Positions 1 to 8,868 of a DNA stretch of 64,000 bases are shown one piece after another. Each line of letters starts with the position of its first letter. Position 1 is the first letter of the stretch. The notes below the pieces were generated by a model. That model searched no databases. It was not told the origin of the DNA and was given only the letters and a program-made list of their open reading frames with translations. The translations under genes were made by a program, and so were the position numbers. The stretch spans positions 310,001-374,000 of the forward strand of contig NZ_SMGD01000013.1 of the NCBI RefSeq assembly GCF_004339545.1, read 5' to 3'. The DNA is from Celerinatantimonas diazotrophica (GTDB lineage Bacteria; Pseudomonadota; Gammaproteobacteria; Enterobacterales; Celerinatantimonadaceae).

Positions 1-592
1 GATCGATTTCTTCCCACATATCGGTACCCACAACACCGGGGCAATAAGCGTTCACCGTAATGCCCTTGCTCGCATATTCAGCTGCTGCAGCCTGAGTTAA
101 ACCGCGCACCGCAAATTTAGTAGCAGAATAAACACCTAACATGGCAAAACCATTGTGTCCGGCAATGGATGAGGCATTAATAATTTTACCTTTGTGGCCT
201 CGAGCAATAAATTTAGCCGCGGCGGCTTGAATTCCCCACAAAGTGCCCTGAACATTAATTTTAAAGATTTTTTCTACTTCCTGAGCAGTCACATCGCTCA
301 ACGCATTTACTTGGCAAATTCCGGCATTATTGACCATGATGTCAAATCCGCCTAGCTCTTTTTCAGCATGATCAACCGCGGCAATGACCTGTTCACGATC
401 ACTAATATCTGCTTTAAATATTGTTGCTTTACGGCCCAATCCTTTGACCTCTTCAGCGACCTGCTTAATTTTCTCTTCATTAAGATCAACTAAAGCAATA
501 TCTGCTCCATCTTTTGCCAAGCGTAAAGCAATACCCCGCCCGATCCCTTGTCCCGAACCTGTCACTAACGCAACTTTTCCAGAAATAGCCAT
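1..592 (-). CDS. budC: Acetoin reductase / 2,3-butanediol dehydrogenase-like SDR, 3' end missing
   Basis: Short-chain dehydrogenase that interconverts diacetyl, acetoin and 2,3-butanediol with NAD(H) in the cytoplasm. The visible 197 residues start [20 protein letters not shown], which holds the Rossmann TGxxxGxG cofactor motif. They also carry the NNAG motif and the catalytic YSATK (Tyr and Lys). The stretch after it, [16 protein letters not shown], and the substrate-loop start resemble Klebsiella BudC closely, but a related SDR with another alcohol substrate cannot be excluded. The start is the ATG at 590-592. The gene runs out of the window at position 1, so about 60 C-terminal residues are unseen. 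No other fermentation gene is visible beside it. Confidence 0.75.
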   Translation of the reverse strand, partial: MAISGKVALVTGSGQGIGRGIALRLAKDGADIALVDLNEEKIKQVAEEVKGLGRKATIFKADISDREQVIAAVDHAEKELGGFDIMVNNAGICQVNALSDVTAQEVEKIFKINVQGTLWGIQAAAAKFIARGHKGKIINASSIAGHNGFAMLGVYSATKFAVRGLTQAAAAEYASKGITVNAYCPGVVGTDMWEEID

Positions 593-1063
593 TGTATCTC
601 CTTAAGATAATTTGAGAATTACTTAGATTAAGCTTCTACTTATCAGTGTTAAGAAATGTATGACCCATAAGCAAAGTTGAGTAATAGGTCCCAAACTGGT
701 CACTGGCTAATAATATCTGCATAAAAGCGCTCATTGATTGCCAGCATTAGATGCTTTTACTCTGTAACCCTATGGTAGAAAAGTGTTTATATTCTTAGTT
801 CAACTAAGCTGTTTAGCTTAATCATTGTGCCAAAATTGCAATAAATTAAAACTCACTATTGAGCAATAAATAAACAAAGTTATTCATCAATATGTGAAGC
901 TGTGAACAGGTACGCAGAGTCAGCAAAGATATTAATAACAGGCGCAAATGCTATTGCCATACAGCTATTTCTAGATATTGGAAAAACTTCAGCGCAACTA
1001 CAATGCAACTATAAAAGCAGCAAAATTGCTGGCTTTTATAGCAGAAGAAATAAGAGGATCGAT
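593..1063. other. Intergenic region, no gene recognised
   Basis: About 470 bases between the 5' end of the budC-like gene and the 3' end of map. The sequence is AT-rich and presumably holds the budC-like promoter. The only open frame of note, on the plus strand from 902, has no family signature and no convincing ribosome-binding site. Confidence 0.5.
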
Positions 1064-1837
1064 TTAGGCTTGTTCTTCAGGACGAAGCGTTAAGGCTTCA
1101 TAACCATCTTCAGTCACTAAAATAGTATGCTCCCACTGGGCAGATAATTTTTTATCGCGAGTGACAACCGTCCAACCATCTTTTTTGGTTTTTAGTTTGG
1201 GGCCGCCTTGGTTAATCATTGGCTCGATAGTAAAAATCATCCCAGGCTGCAACTTGAGTCCAGTACCTTTAGTACCGTAATGTAATACCTGCGGTGATTC
1301 ATGCATTTCTCGGCCCACACCATGGCCGCAATATTCACGCACCACACTATACCCAGCATTTTCAGCATGCTGTTGAATGGCATGGCCAATATCCCCTAAA
1401 GTTGCGCCTGGCTTGACCTGCTCAATTCCTTTCCACATTGCTTCGTAGGTTTTACTAACCAACCGTTTTGCCAGCGGTGATGCATCCGGCATCACATACA
1501 TTTTACTGGAATCGGCAATTAAACCATTTTTTTCCAGAGTAATATCTAAATTCACGATATCACGACCTTTAAGTCGATATTCACTGGGCATCCCATGACA
1601 AATCACTTCGTTCACGGAGGCATTTAAAACATAAGGATAATCGTATTGACCTTTACTAGCTGGACGAGATTTGAGCTCATTGACGATATAGTCTTCTACG
1701 CGATCATTAATCGCCATCGTCGACACACCAGGACGAACAAAATCATCCAACATGGTGAAAACACTCGCCAGTAACTGACAAGATTCTCGCATTAACTCTA
1801 TTTCTTCAGCTGTTTTGATGACAACTTGTTGATCCAT
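1064..1837 (-). CDS. map: Methionine aminopeptidase type I
   Basis: Removes the initiator methionine from new proteins. From the ATG at 1837 the protein has 257 residues, close to the 264 of E. coli Map. The five metal ligands are present: Asp98, Asp109, His172 (in CGHGVGR), Glu205 (in TIEP) and Glu236 (in WEHT). An upstream GTG at 1873 would add 12 residues with no family similarity, so the ATG was preferred. The gene stands alone and is not beside rpsB/tsf, so it may be a second Map copy of the kind several marine gammaproteobacteria carry. Confidence 0.93.
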   Translation of the reverse strand: MDQQVVIKTAEEIELMRESCQLLASVFTMLDDFVRPGVSTMAINDRVEDYIVNELKSRPASKGQYDYPYVLNASVNEVICHGMPSEYRLKGRDIVNLDITLEKNGLIADSSKMYVMPDASPLAKRLVSKTYEAMWKGIEQVKPGATLGDIGHAIQQHAENAGYSVVREYCGHGVGREMHESPQVLHYGTKGTGLKLQPGMIFTIEPMINQGGPKLKTKKDGWTVVTRDKKLSAQWEHTILVTEDGYEALTLRPEEQA

Positions 1838-2213
1838 AGCTACTTCATACCTTTTGTGCAAAAAAATACTCACAGCAACCTTAAAGTGGGCTGTTATGGT
1901 CGTTATTCATTCGTTTGATATGAAGTGTATTATACATTTATTTAACAAGTTTTTATACCACTACACCTCAGGCAAATTCAGTATCCGTAACAATGAACAG
2001 CCATTTAGCCAGCTATTAAAAAACAGAATCATCATGATGATTGACTCGTTGTAGCAAAAAAATTCATGCCGATGAAAGATAAAAGAAAAATCGATTTAAG
2101 TGGTCACTTTACTCCATAACACCATCGAACCGCTAAATCTGACTCGTCTATGGCCACCGAGAACATCAAAAAAACGTGCAGACTGATAAAAAATCCGATT
2201 GAGCCTCTTATTT
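1838..2213. other. Intergenic region between map and the PmrA-type promoter
   Basis: About 375 AT-rich bases between divergent genes. It should contain the map promoter. No RNA gene, repeat or credible small reading frame was recognised. Confidence 0.5.
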
Positions 2214-2246
2214 CTTAAGCCATTCTTAAGATTGACTCACTATACT
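2214..2246 (+). promoter_or_regulatory. PmrA-type box and -10 element ahead of dgkA-eptA
   Basis: Two perfect CTTAAG half-sites (2214-2219 and 2225-2230) are separated by five bases, matching the known PmrA box YTTAAK-N5-YTTAAK. Ten bases after the second half-site lies TATACT (2241-2246), a good -10. The box sits where the -35 would be, as in characterised PmrA-activated promoters. The dgkA start codon is at 2301. The same layout recurs at 11640-11672. Confidence 0.8.
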
Positions 2247-2300
2247 GGATCTTATGACAAGGAATCGTACATATACACGCAGCATATCGGTATTTTTGAA

Positions 2301-2663
2301 ATGGGCCATACCTACACACATAAAGGAATAAAACGAATCGTTTATGCCACAGGTTATTCACTTCAAGGGCTTAAATTTGCTTGGAGGGAAGCCGCTTTTC
2401 GCCAAGAAATTTGCTGTTGCATCCCTCTTAGTATCTTAACTTTTTTCCTTTCGATTTCGGCTACAGAGCAAGTTCTACTAGTGATGAGTCTAGGCGGAAT
2501 TTTAATCACAGAAGTTCTAAATTCTGCGATTGAAGCGGTCGTGGATCGTATCGGTACCGATTGGAATGAATACAGCAAAATGGCCAAGGACTTAGGTTCA
2601 CTGGCCGTTTTACTAGCCATCTTTTTAGCCATCTTTACTTGGGTAATAATTTTAGTCGCATGA
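2301..2663 (+). CDS. dgkA: Diacylglycerol kinase
   Basis: Small inner-membrane kinase that phosphorylates diacylglycerol to phosphatidic acid with ATP. From the ATG at 2301 it has 120 residues, as in E. coli (122). The family core EVLNSAIEAVVDRIG, with the catalytic Glu71, Asn74 and Glu78, is intact, as are AAFRQE and AKDLGSLAVL. Three transmembrane helices are visible. A TTG at 2199 would add 34 unrelated residues and lies upstream of the PmrA box, so it is rejected. The stop overlaps the eptA start (ATGA, 2660-2663). The by-product of EptA is diacylglycerol, so the pairing makes biochemical sense. Confidence 0.93.
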   Translation: MGHTYTHKGIKRIVYATGYSLQGLKFAWREAAFRQEICCCIPLSILTFFLSISATEQVLLVMSLGGILITEVLNSAIEAVVDRIGTDWNEYSKMAKDLGSLAVLLAIFLAIFTWVIILVA

Positions 2664-4303
2664 AAAATTACTTTTCTAACTTCAAGCTCTCTAACGCAAA
2701 TTATACACTTCTATTATCAGTATTTATCACACTGATCCCCAATATCGCTATCTACACGGATGTTTACCACATCTTGGAGAAGTTAGATAATTTTAGTGTA
2801 GGGTTTGTTATATCAATTCCATTTTTTTTCATCTTTTCATACAACATTATTTTTAATGCTGTGACCTGGCCATTTATCACTAAACCAATATCGGTCATTT
2901 TAATCCTGTTGTCATGTGTATTATTCTTTGCCGAATATAACTATGGCATTTTCTTTGATCGCAACATGGTCCAAAATATCTTCGAAACGGACTCTAGCGA
3001 AGCAACATCTTATTTTAGTTGGTTTGCGCTGTTGTGGTTTGTAATGATCGGGATTTTGCCATCCGTTATTTTTTCATGCATCCAGATTAAAAAAGAATCA
3101 GCCATTAAGTTTATTCTCAAAAAGATTCTTTATGTTATCGCTTCTGCTGCCGGCATTGTGCTCATCGCCGCAATGTTTTATCAAGATTATGCCTCGGTTA
3201 TACGAAATAACAAATACTTAGGCGATCGGATGGTTCCGGCAAGCTTTATCCATAGCACGATTCAATACTTACATCGGACCTATTTTACAAAGCCTATTCC
3301 ATACACCCAAATTGGCCTCGATGCCCATCAAACCCCAGAAGCGCTCAAACAAGCCCAGAGCAAGCCAACACTATTAATTATGGTATTAGGTGAAACCGCT
3401 CGAGCACAAAATTATCAAGTTAATGGTTATCAGCGTGACACTACGCCCTACACCAACGATCTAACTAATATGATCCGCTTTAAAGATGCCGCCAGTTGCG
3501 GCACAGCAACTGCTATTTCAGTACCATGCATGTTCTCTCGCATGGACCGAAAAAACCTCAATCTAGCGAAAGCACCTCGCCAAGATAATGTGTTAGATAT
3601 ATTTAAACGTGCCGGAATAGATGTGTTATGGAAAGAAAATGATGGTGGCGACAAACGAGTTGCACAGCATGTTAGGAAGATCACCCTCGATCCAAAACAA
3701 AAATCGCCCCTATGTGATGGTTCGACCTGTTATGACATGGCACTGCTGAATAACCTTGATCAGCAGATCAACCAAATGAAAGGCAACCGGGTTATCGTAT
3801 TGCATTTAATCGGCAGCCATGGGCCAACGTATTATCGCCGCTATCCACCGAAGATGAGCTATTACAAGCCAACTTGTAACCGCGCAGATATTGAAAACTG
3901 CTCAGTGCAGCAGATTAAAAACACCTACGATAATACGTTGCGCTATACCGACTTTGTATTGAAAACTTTAGTCAATAAACTCAAAAGCAAATCCAGTCAG
4001 TTTAATACCGCATTGATTTATATGTCTGATCATGGTGAATCACTGGGTGAAGATGGCATTTTCTTGCACGGTGCACCTTATAGCTTTGCGCCGATTTATC
4101 AACGCCGAGTACCGCTGATGGTTTGGCTATCACCCGGTATTCAAAAGGAAAGTGGGATAAACCTAAAATGTATGAAATCCTACTCGAAAAAGACCGACTA
4201 CTTTAGTCAAGACAACTTATTCGACTCCCTGTTGGGGATTATGGATGTCAAAACGTCTATCTATCGTCCTCAGCAAGATATCTTCAACTATTGTCGCCAT
4301 TAG
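2660..4303 (+). CDS. eptA: Lipid A phosphoethanolamine transferase
   Basis: Transfers phosphoethanolamine from phosphatidylethanolamine to lipid A, lowering negative charge and binding of polymyxin-like peptides. The protein has 547 residues: about five N-terminal transmembrane helices (to about residue 180), then a periplasmic sulfatase-fold domain. Catalytic features include Glu245 in GETARA, the nucleophile Thr284 in CGTATAISVPC, and SDHGESLGEDG near the C-terminus. Several paired cysteines fit the disulfides of this family. The start ATG at 2660 overlaps the dgkA stop, so translation is probably coupled; a TTG at 2639 inside dgkA is unlikely. A strong terminator follows at 4310. Confidence 0.94.
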   Translation: MKNYFSNFKLSNANYTLLLSVFITLIPNIAIYTDVYHILEKLDNFSVGFVISIPFFFIFSYNIIFNAVTWPFITKPISVILILLSCVLFFAEYNYGIFFDRNMVQNIFETDSSEATSYFSWFALLWFVMIGILPSVIFSCIQIKKESAIKFILKKILYVIASAAGIVLIAAMFYQDYASVIRNNKYLGDRMVPASFIHSTIQYLHRTYFTKPIPYTQIGLDAHQTPEALKQAQSKPTLLIMVLGETARAQNYQVNGYQRDTTPYTNDLTNMIRFKDAASCGTATAISVPCMFSRMDRKNLNLAKAPRQDNVLDIFKRAGIDVLWKENDGGDKRVAQHVRKITLDPKQKSPLCDGSTCYDMALLNNLDQQINQMKGNRVIVLHLIGSHGPTYYRRYPPKMSYYKPTCNRADIENCSVQQIKNTYDNTLRYTDFVLKTLVNKLKSKSSQFNTALIYMSDHGESLGEDGIFLHGAPYSFAPIYQRRVPLMVWLSPGIQKESGINLKCMKSYSKKTDYFSQDNLFDSLLGIMDVKTSIYRPQQDIFNYCRH

Positions 4304-4309
4304 CCACCA

Positions 4310-4338
4310 AAAAGAGGAGTCCTTGGACTCCTCTTTTT
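4310..4338 (+). terminator. Rho-independent terminator after eptA
   Basis: Stem AAGAGGAGT / ACTCCTCTT with a short central CCTTGG, followed by a T run. It closes the dgkA-eptA operon. Confidence 0.88.
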
Positions 4339-4425
4339 TATCTTCTTTATTGGTTTAAGTCATAGCACCAAGGCCCAGTCATTGTCAGAGTATATTTTTT
4401 ATTGTAAACAATACCCACGACCATT

Positions 4426-5067
4426 ATGCCTGATACTGACTTTACACTCACATTACCCAATCATACCCAACGACTCTTACTACATTCATGCTGTGCACCA
4501 TGCTCAGCAAGCATTATTGAAAGATTGGTCAATTCAAATATTGATGTGACCATTTATTTTTATAACCCCAATATTCAGCCACAAAAAGAATACTTGCTAC
4601 GTAAAGAGCAAAACATACAATTTGCGAAAAAATACGGGGTAACATTTATCGATGGGGATTACGATACCAAAGCTTGGTTAAACCGCACCAAAGCATTTGC
4701 AGATGAACCTGAGCGCGGCCAACGCTGCAAAATTTGTTTTGACATTCGCTTGGAACAAACAGCGCGTTTTGCCCATCAACATCATTTTGAACTGTTTAGC
4801 TCCAGTTTGGGGATCTCCCGGTGGAAAAATCTAGAACAGATTCACGCCTGTGGGCAAGAAGCCGCAAGTCACTACCTCAACCTTCAATATTGGTCATTTA
4901 ACTGGCGCAAGCAAGGTGGTTCGCAACGGATGGTCGAGCTTGCCAAGCAAGAGCATTTTTATCAACAACAGTATTGCGGTTGCATCTATTCACTGCGCGA
5001 CACTAACCGATGGCGACTAGCCAAGGGAATGGATGTGATTGAAATCGGGGCAGACCAGTATCAATAA
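4426..5067 (+). CDS. queH: Epoxyqueuosine reductase QueH
   Basis: Last step of queuosine synthesis in tRNA: reduces epoxyqueuosine to queuosine. The 213-residue protein shows the QueH (DUF208) signatures in order: LHSCCAPC near residue 20, GQRCKICFDIRLEQTA in the middle, SSSLGISRWKN, and QQYCGCIYSL near the C-terminus. These cysteine sets bind the FeS cluster and the second metal in the family. QueH is unrelated in sequence to QueG, which does the same job in E. coli. The gene has its own short leader after the eptA terminator and is not obviously part of the PmrA unit. Confidence 0.92.
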   Translation: MPDTDFTLTLPNHTQRLLLHSCCAPCSASIIERLVNSNIDVTIYFYNPNIQPQKEYLLRKEQNIQFAKKYGVTFIDGDYDTKAWLNRTKAFADEPERGQRCKICFDIRLEQTARFAHQHHFELFSSSLGISRWKNLEQIHACGQEAASHYLNLQYWSFNWRKQGGSQRMVELAKQEHFYQQQYCGCIYSLRDTNRWRLAKGMDVIEIGADQYQ

Positions 5068-5209
5068 GTAAGGTTATGACCCATGAGTTCATCATGGGTA
5101 GACTGATTGACATCCAAAAGCTTCACTCAACCTAACCGAGTGGTGGATGCAGATCTACTATCTGCCGCTTCATTATTCATTAGCGTACTTTGGTCGAGTA
5201 AACACACAC

Positions 5210-5240
5210 GGGACCGTTGTGAAAAATCAACAGTCCCTAG
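5210..5240. repeat. Remnant of MITE terminal repeat
   Basis: TCAACAGTCCCTAG (5227-5240) is identical to the right end of the 263-bp elements at 25.7 and 29.3 kb, including the CTAG junction. Just upstream lies GGGACCGTTG, an inverted near-copy separated by only eight bases. It is either an almost completely deleted element (both tips left) or a solo end. The rest of the 5068-5395 gap holds no recognisable gene. Confidence 0.55.
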
Positions 5241-5395
5241 TGTCATTTTATTTGTCATCCATGCAATATTTATTGTAAGTTGAATTCATTCATCTTGATT
5301 CAGTCAATGGCCTTTATACCGATTCACTCACATCACGGTTATTGTTTAACTGCCAACGTATAAGCTATATGCTTAATTAGGACACGCGAAGGACC

Positions 5396-5962
5396 ATGGA
5401 TACTCACGAAATTATTACTCAAATTAAAACACGAATTGCCAATGGAGAGAGAAAAACTGAAGTATTTGAGCAGTTACGCGACCAAGGAATGAGAGAAAAT
5501 CGAGTTGCTTTTTTAATCGCAGGAACCCCAACGCCTGAACAGCTCAAGAACAATCGAACATTAAAAATAGCATTAGTCACATTACTGATCGTATTAACGA
5601 TTCCGCTGGCCTATTTAGCACATTATTTTGTCACGCATATCGAATATCAACGCGGTGTACTAGTTGGATTTTTCACCGTAAGCGTCGGCATTTTCTGTCC
5701 GTTGGTCTGTGCCTTCGGAATCTATCGCAACCGTTTTGCAGCTTATACGAATGTCCTTATTTGCGGTATTTTTTATATTATCTTTCCGTTAATGGTATTA
5801 CATACAAATGGTCTGCCACTTACTCTCCCTGGAGTTGGGCTTTTAGCCTTGGCGATTATATTGCTGGCTTATTGTGGTTATGTCCGAACCCGCATGTTCC
5901 CAGCGCTCTCCTTGACGGGTTCAGTCAAGAAAAACCAACACAACGAATATAAATTCGATTGA
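5396..5962 (+). CDS. Predicted membrane protein of unknown function
   Basis: Not recognised as a named family. The 188 residues have a charged, probably cytoplasmic N-terminal segment (about 1-55, with ERKTEVFEQLRDQGM and a PTPEQLKNN stretch). Four hydrophobic helices follow, at about 58-78, 90-110, 118-136 and 140-160, and the tail is polar. The ATG follows AAGGACC, an acceptable ribosome-binding site. It stands alone between queH and the two-component system. The N-terminal pattern looks like a small helical interaction module preceding a four-helix membrane part. Function unknown. Confidence 0.65.
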   Translation: MDTHEIITQIKTRIANGERKTEVFEQLRDQGMRENRVAFLIAGTPTPEQLKNNRTLKIALVTLLIVLTIPLAYLAHYFVTHIEYQRGVLVGFFTVSVGIFCPLVCAFGIYRNRFAAYTNVLICGIFYIIFPLMVLHTNGLPLTLPGVGLLALAIILLAYCGYVRTRMFPALSLTGSVKKNQHNEYKFD

Positions 5963-6050
5963 AACATCGACAAAAGTAGCATATGGATGCGCCATACAAG
6001 CGTCTATAGCTACTTTCATCTCACCCAACTACTTAGTAAAATTATTATAT

Positions 6051-6065
6051 AGATAATAATTCTCA
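6051..6065. promoter_or_regulatory. Candidate Fur box upstream of the two-component genes
   Basis: AGATAATAATTCTCA matches 12 of the 14 defined positions of the 7-1-7 Fur consensus TGATAATNATTATCA. It lies about 165 bases upstream of the response-regulator start. If real, the sensor system is iron-responsive. The match is weaker than the ones ahead of the TonB receptor and sodA. Confidence 0.42.
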
Positions 6066-6229
6066 TTCGCTTATTCCATTTCCTTCAATCAATTAGATAG
6101 ACTCAATTTCATAACGAAATGAAACTTTTCACTCATTCAGCGGACTAATAATACAGATCTCTAAAAATGTGAACAGCACAATATTTAGCCATAATATTTT
6201 CTTTATATTTTATATAGATATGAAACAAT

Positions 6230-6901
6230 ATGAAAATACTCTTAATAGAAGATTCTGAACTACTCCGTCGAAGTTTAGTTGTCGGCTTAGGTAATCTTGG
6301 TTTTACTATCGATGATACTGATAATGGCGAAACCGGCTATAATATGGCCCGACATAACCATTATGACATTATTATTCTTGACCTGATGCTACCTAAAATG
6401 GATGGAATGAGCATTTTAGAAAAACTGCGCAAACAAAAGGTTATGACTCGGGTGCTAATTTTATCAGCCAAAAATGAGGCAAAAGATCGCGTTAGCGGAC
6501 TTTTGAAGGGAGCTGACGATTATCTGACTAAGCCGTTTTCATTTGAAGAGCTCCATGCACGCATTTTAACCATTATGCGTCGAGGGCAAGTAGAAAAAGC
6601 CAATGATAATTTATGTATTGGCGATTTTACGCTTAACCTAACAGACAGAAACTTTTATTATAAAGATCAGATGATTACTCTAACACCGAATGAGTATAAA
6701 ATCTTAGAGTGCTTATTCAATCAACCTAATAGGGTTGTGTCATTAGAAAAAATAAGTACCGCTGTTGTTGGCAACTTTGACTTTTTATCCAAAAACTCAA
6801 TTGAAGTTCATATGAGTTCGATTCGACGAAAAGTTAGAGCCTTAAATTTAACACTTCCCGTTAAAACAAAAAGAGGTTTTGGCTACATTGCCCAAGGTTA
6901 A
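6230..6901 (+). CDS. OmpR/PmrA-family response regulator
   Basis: Cytoplasmic transcription factor of 223 residues. The receiver domain (1-115) has acidic Glu7/Asp8, phospho-acceptor Asp51 (ILDLMLPKMDG), Ser79 and Lys101 (TKPFS). The winged-helix DNA-binding domain (about 125-222) ends in the typical KTKRGFGYIA. The kinase gene starts four bases after the stop, so the pair is one operon. Lying between two PmrA-type promoters, it is the best local candidate for the PmrA (Vibrio CarR) equivalent, but the QseB/PmrA subgroup cannot be settled by eye. A possible Fur box lies upstream. Confidence 0.85.
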   Translation: MKILLIEDSELLRRSLVVGLGNLGFTIDDTDNGETGYNMARHNHYDIIILDLMLPKMDGMSILEKLRKQKVMTRVLILSAKNEAKDRVSGLLKGADDYLTKPFSFEELHARILTIMRRGQVEKANDNLCIGDFTLNLTDRNFYYKDQMITLTPNEYKILECLFNQPNRVVSLEKISTAVVGNFDFLSKNSIEVHMSSIRRKVRALNLTLPVKTKRGFGYIAQG

Positions 6902-6905
6902 TTGA

Positions 6906-8363
6906 ATGAGAATAAACATAATAAAAAAAATAAAAGAGTTTGATCGTTCATCTTCCTCTATCGAAAGAAATTTAATTAACTCAATTTCTCTTATATTTGG
7001 CGTTATCTTACTGATTGTCTTTATCTGTGTTGACCGCGGCGTGGATATTTGGGTGCAAAACCAATTTGATCAGGGAATGATCGATCAAGCAAATTACCTT
7101 AAATCACAGATCAAAACGAACGGCCAACAAACTATTATCACCTTTGATAAACATTTCATGCCCGGGTTTAAAAGTACTAGCCATCCGCGTTTTTTTCAAC
7201 TCTGGCAAAAAAATAAAACATTAATGCGCTCAAAAACACTACAACGTTACCCCCAGGACAACCTTATTCATCCTAAGCTAGCGATTGGCAAAGATAAAGT
7301 TGTTCAGGTCGTCATGCCGAATGGTGCACTCGGTAGAGCCTCACTATCATATTTTATTCCGTTGAATGCAAGTCACAAAACTGAACCCTTTTATTTGACA
7401 ATTTACCGCTCGGCGAAAGCACTCGATAATCTATTATGGTTAGTTGATATTCTGCTGGTTAGCAGTTTTATTTTAGCGATGGGGACTATGCGTTATATCA
7501 CTAAAAAATTAATTATCAAGGGATTAAAACCTCTCGAAAAAATCAATGAAGAGCTCATAAATTACCGCAATCTCAAAGAAACAGTCGACAGAGAAATTTA
7601 TTTTCCGATTCCTCAAAAATCAGTCAAAGAAATCGCCCCTATTCGCCACGAACTTAACGAATTCATTCATAAAAATAATCAACTCGTTGACAATGAAAAG
7701 CGAATTACAGCCGATATTGCGCATGAACTCAAAACCCCACTAGCAGAAATGATTACGCTTAGCGAAGTGCATATTACGTATCCCAAAGATCAACGGATCA
7801 GCCAAACCTATGCACAAGATATGTTAAATATAGCCCAACGAATGAAAGCGATTGTTGAAAATTTACTCTTATTACAAAAGGCTTCCTCATCCTCGTTTAA
7901 AACTACGATAAAAGAACTCGATCTGATTAATTTAATGGACAAAATCAAAGACGGCCTTAGATTTAAGTACCCGCTTTTGAATCAAAGACTGATCATCAAA
8001 GAGCAATCATTTATACATATCCAAGCGGATGAATTTAGCTTGAGTGTGATTATTCAAAATTTAATTGATAATTCACTATTTTACAGCTCAAAAAATAGTC
8101 CAATCACAATAGTCTGGCATGCGGATACCAAGGGCAAACAATTCATAATCTCTAATCAAACTGATACTCCGGTTTCAGCAGAACAAATAAAAAGCTTAAC
8201 CAAACCGCTATATCAAATTGATTCATCACGAACCAACATTGACCATTATGGATTAGGACTTTCAATTGTGAAAAAACTATGTGAGAAAAATAACTATCAA
8301 TTATCTTTTTCACAAAATGATAAGAATGAATTTTCGGTCTCTATTGGTATTGCCAATGGTTAA
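6906..8363 (+). CDS. Sensor histidine kinase, partner of the upstream regulator
   Basis: Inner-membrane kinase of 485 residues. Transmembrane helices at about 26-42 and 176-196 enclose a periplasmic sensor region of about 130 residues. A linker follows, then the HisKA domain with His273 in IAHELKTPLAEM. The ATPase domain has an N box (IQNLIDNSLFYS) and a G box (DHYGLGLSIVKKL). The sensor domain carries no obvious iron-binding ExxE motif of the Salmonella PmrB kind, so the signal is unknown. It probably phosphorylates the regulator encoded four bases upstream and would then control lipid A modification genes nearby. Confidence 0.85.
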   Translation: MRINIIKKIKEFDRSSSSIERNLINSISLIFGVILLIVFICVDRGVDIWVQNQFDQGMIDQANYLKSQIKTNGQQTIITFDKHFMPGFKSTSHPRFFQLWQKNKTLMRSKTLQRYPQDNLIHPKLAIGKDKVVQVVMPNGALGRASLSYFIPLNASHKTEPFYLTIYRSAKALDNLLWLVDILLVSSFILAMGTMRYITKKLIIKGLKPLEKINEELINYRNLKETVDREIYFPIPQKSVKEIAPIRHELNEFIHKNNQLVDNEKRITADIAHELKTPLAEMITLSEVHITYPKDQRISQTYAQDMLNIAQRMKAIVENLLLLQKASSSSFKTTIKELDLINLMDKIKDGLRFKYPLLNQRLIIKEQSFIHIQADEFSLSVIIQNLIDNSLFYSSKNSPITIVWHADTKGKQFIISNQTDTPVSAEQIKSLTKPLYQIDSSRTNIDHYGLGLSIVKKLCEKNNYQLSFSQNDKNEFSVSIGIANG

Positions 8364-8817
8364 ATCAAGAACTCATCAACCATAAACATACATTATCGGC
8401 GTATATGTAGTGAAAAGATAGCTTCTCATCAGTGGCTTCAATTCATTCAGTGCGATTAACTCTTCGTCTATTGACAGCCACAGACACACAACAAACATAA
8501 TCGTCTTCATGCGCAGCTTGATAACTCTTTCCTCAAATGTATCGAGCGGATACACCGTTATTTTTACAAAATCCTGAATGCTGTTATCGAAATACATTCC
8601 CCGCTTTGCAGATGTCACCCGCAAAATAAATATGGCTATATACCCAATTGATTAGCAGCATTTACATGTCAGCAATTCATTAGCTTTGCTCATGAGCCTT
8701 CCTTTAAAGAGAAAACCCATACTTTTTACCAGCCAATACTCTGGTGTATCGCAACATCCTTCGTTCAGCAAAATAGCCAGATAGTTCGACAAAATAATTT
8801 GAATAAATAATATTTTA
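8364..8817. other. Intergenic region upstream of the TonB receptor
   Basis: About 450 bases with no recognised gene. Minus-strand frames at 8376-8624 and 8652-8969 are open but show no family similarity; the second runs through the Fur boxes. It probably contains the receptor's promoter. Confidence 0.45.
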
Positions 8818-8818
8818 A

Positions 8819-8857
8819 TGATAATTATTATCAAACTGAAAATAATTATCATTATCA
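8819..8857 (+). promoter_or_regulatory. Two tandem Fur boxes
   Basis: TGATAATTATTATCA at 8819-8833 is a perfect match to the 7-1-7 Fur consensus. TAATTATCATTATCA at 8843-8857 has two mismatches. They lie just upstream of the ribosome-binding site (GGAAAG) and ATG of the siderophore receptor, so iron-replete Fur should repress it. Confidence 0.92.
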
Positions 8858-8868
8858 ACGGAAAGATC

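Noticed and set aside
902-1093. Plus-strand open frame of 63 codons
   Set aside because: No family signature, no good ribosome-binding site, and it overlaps the 3' end of map.
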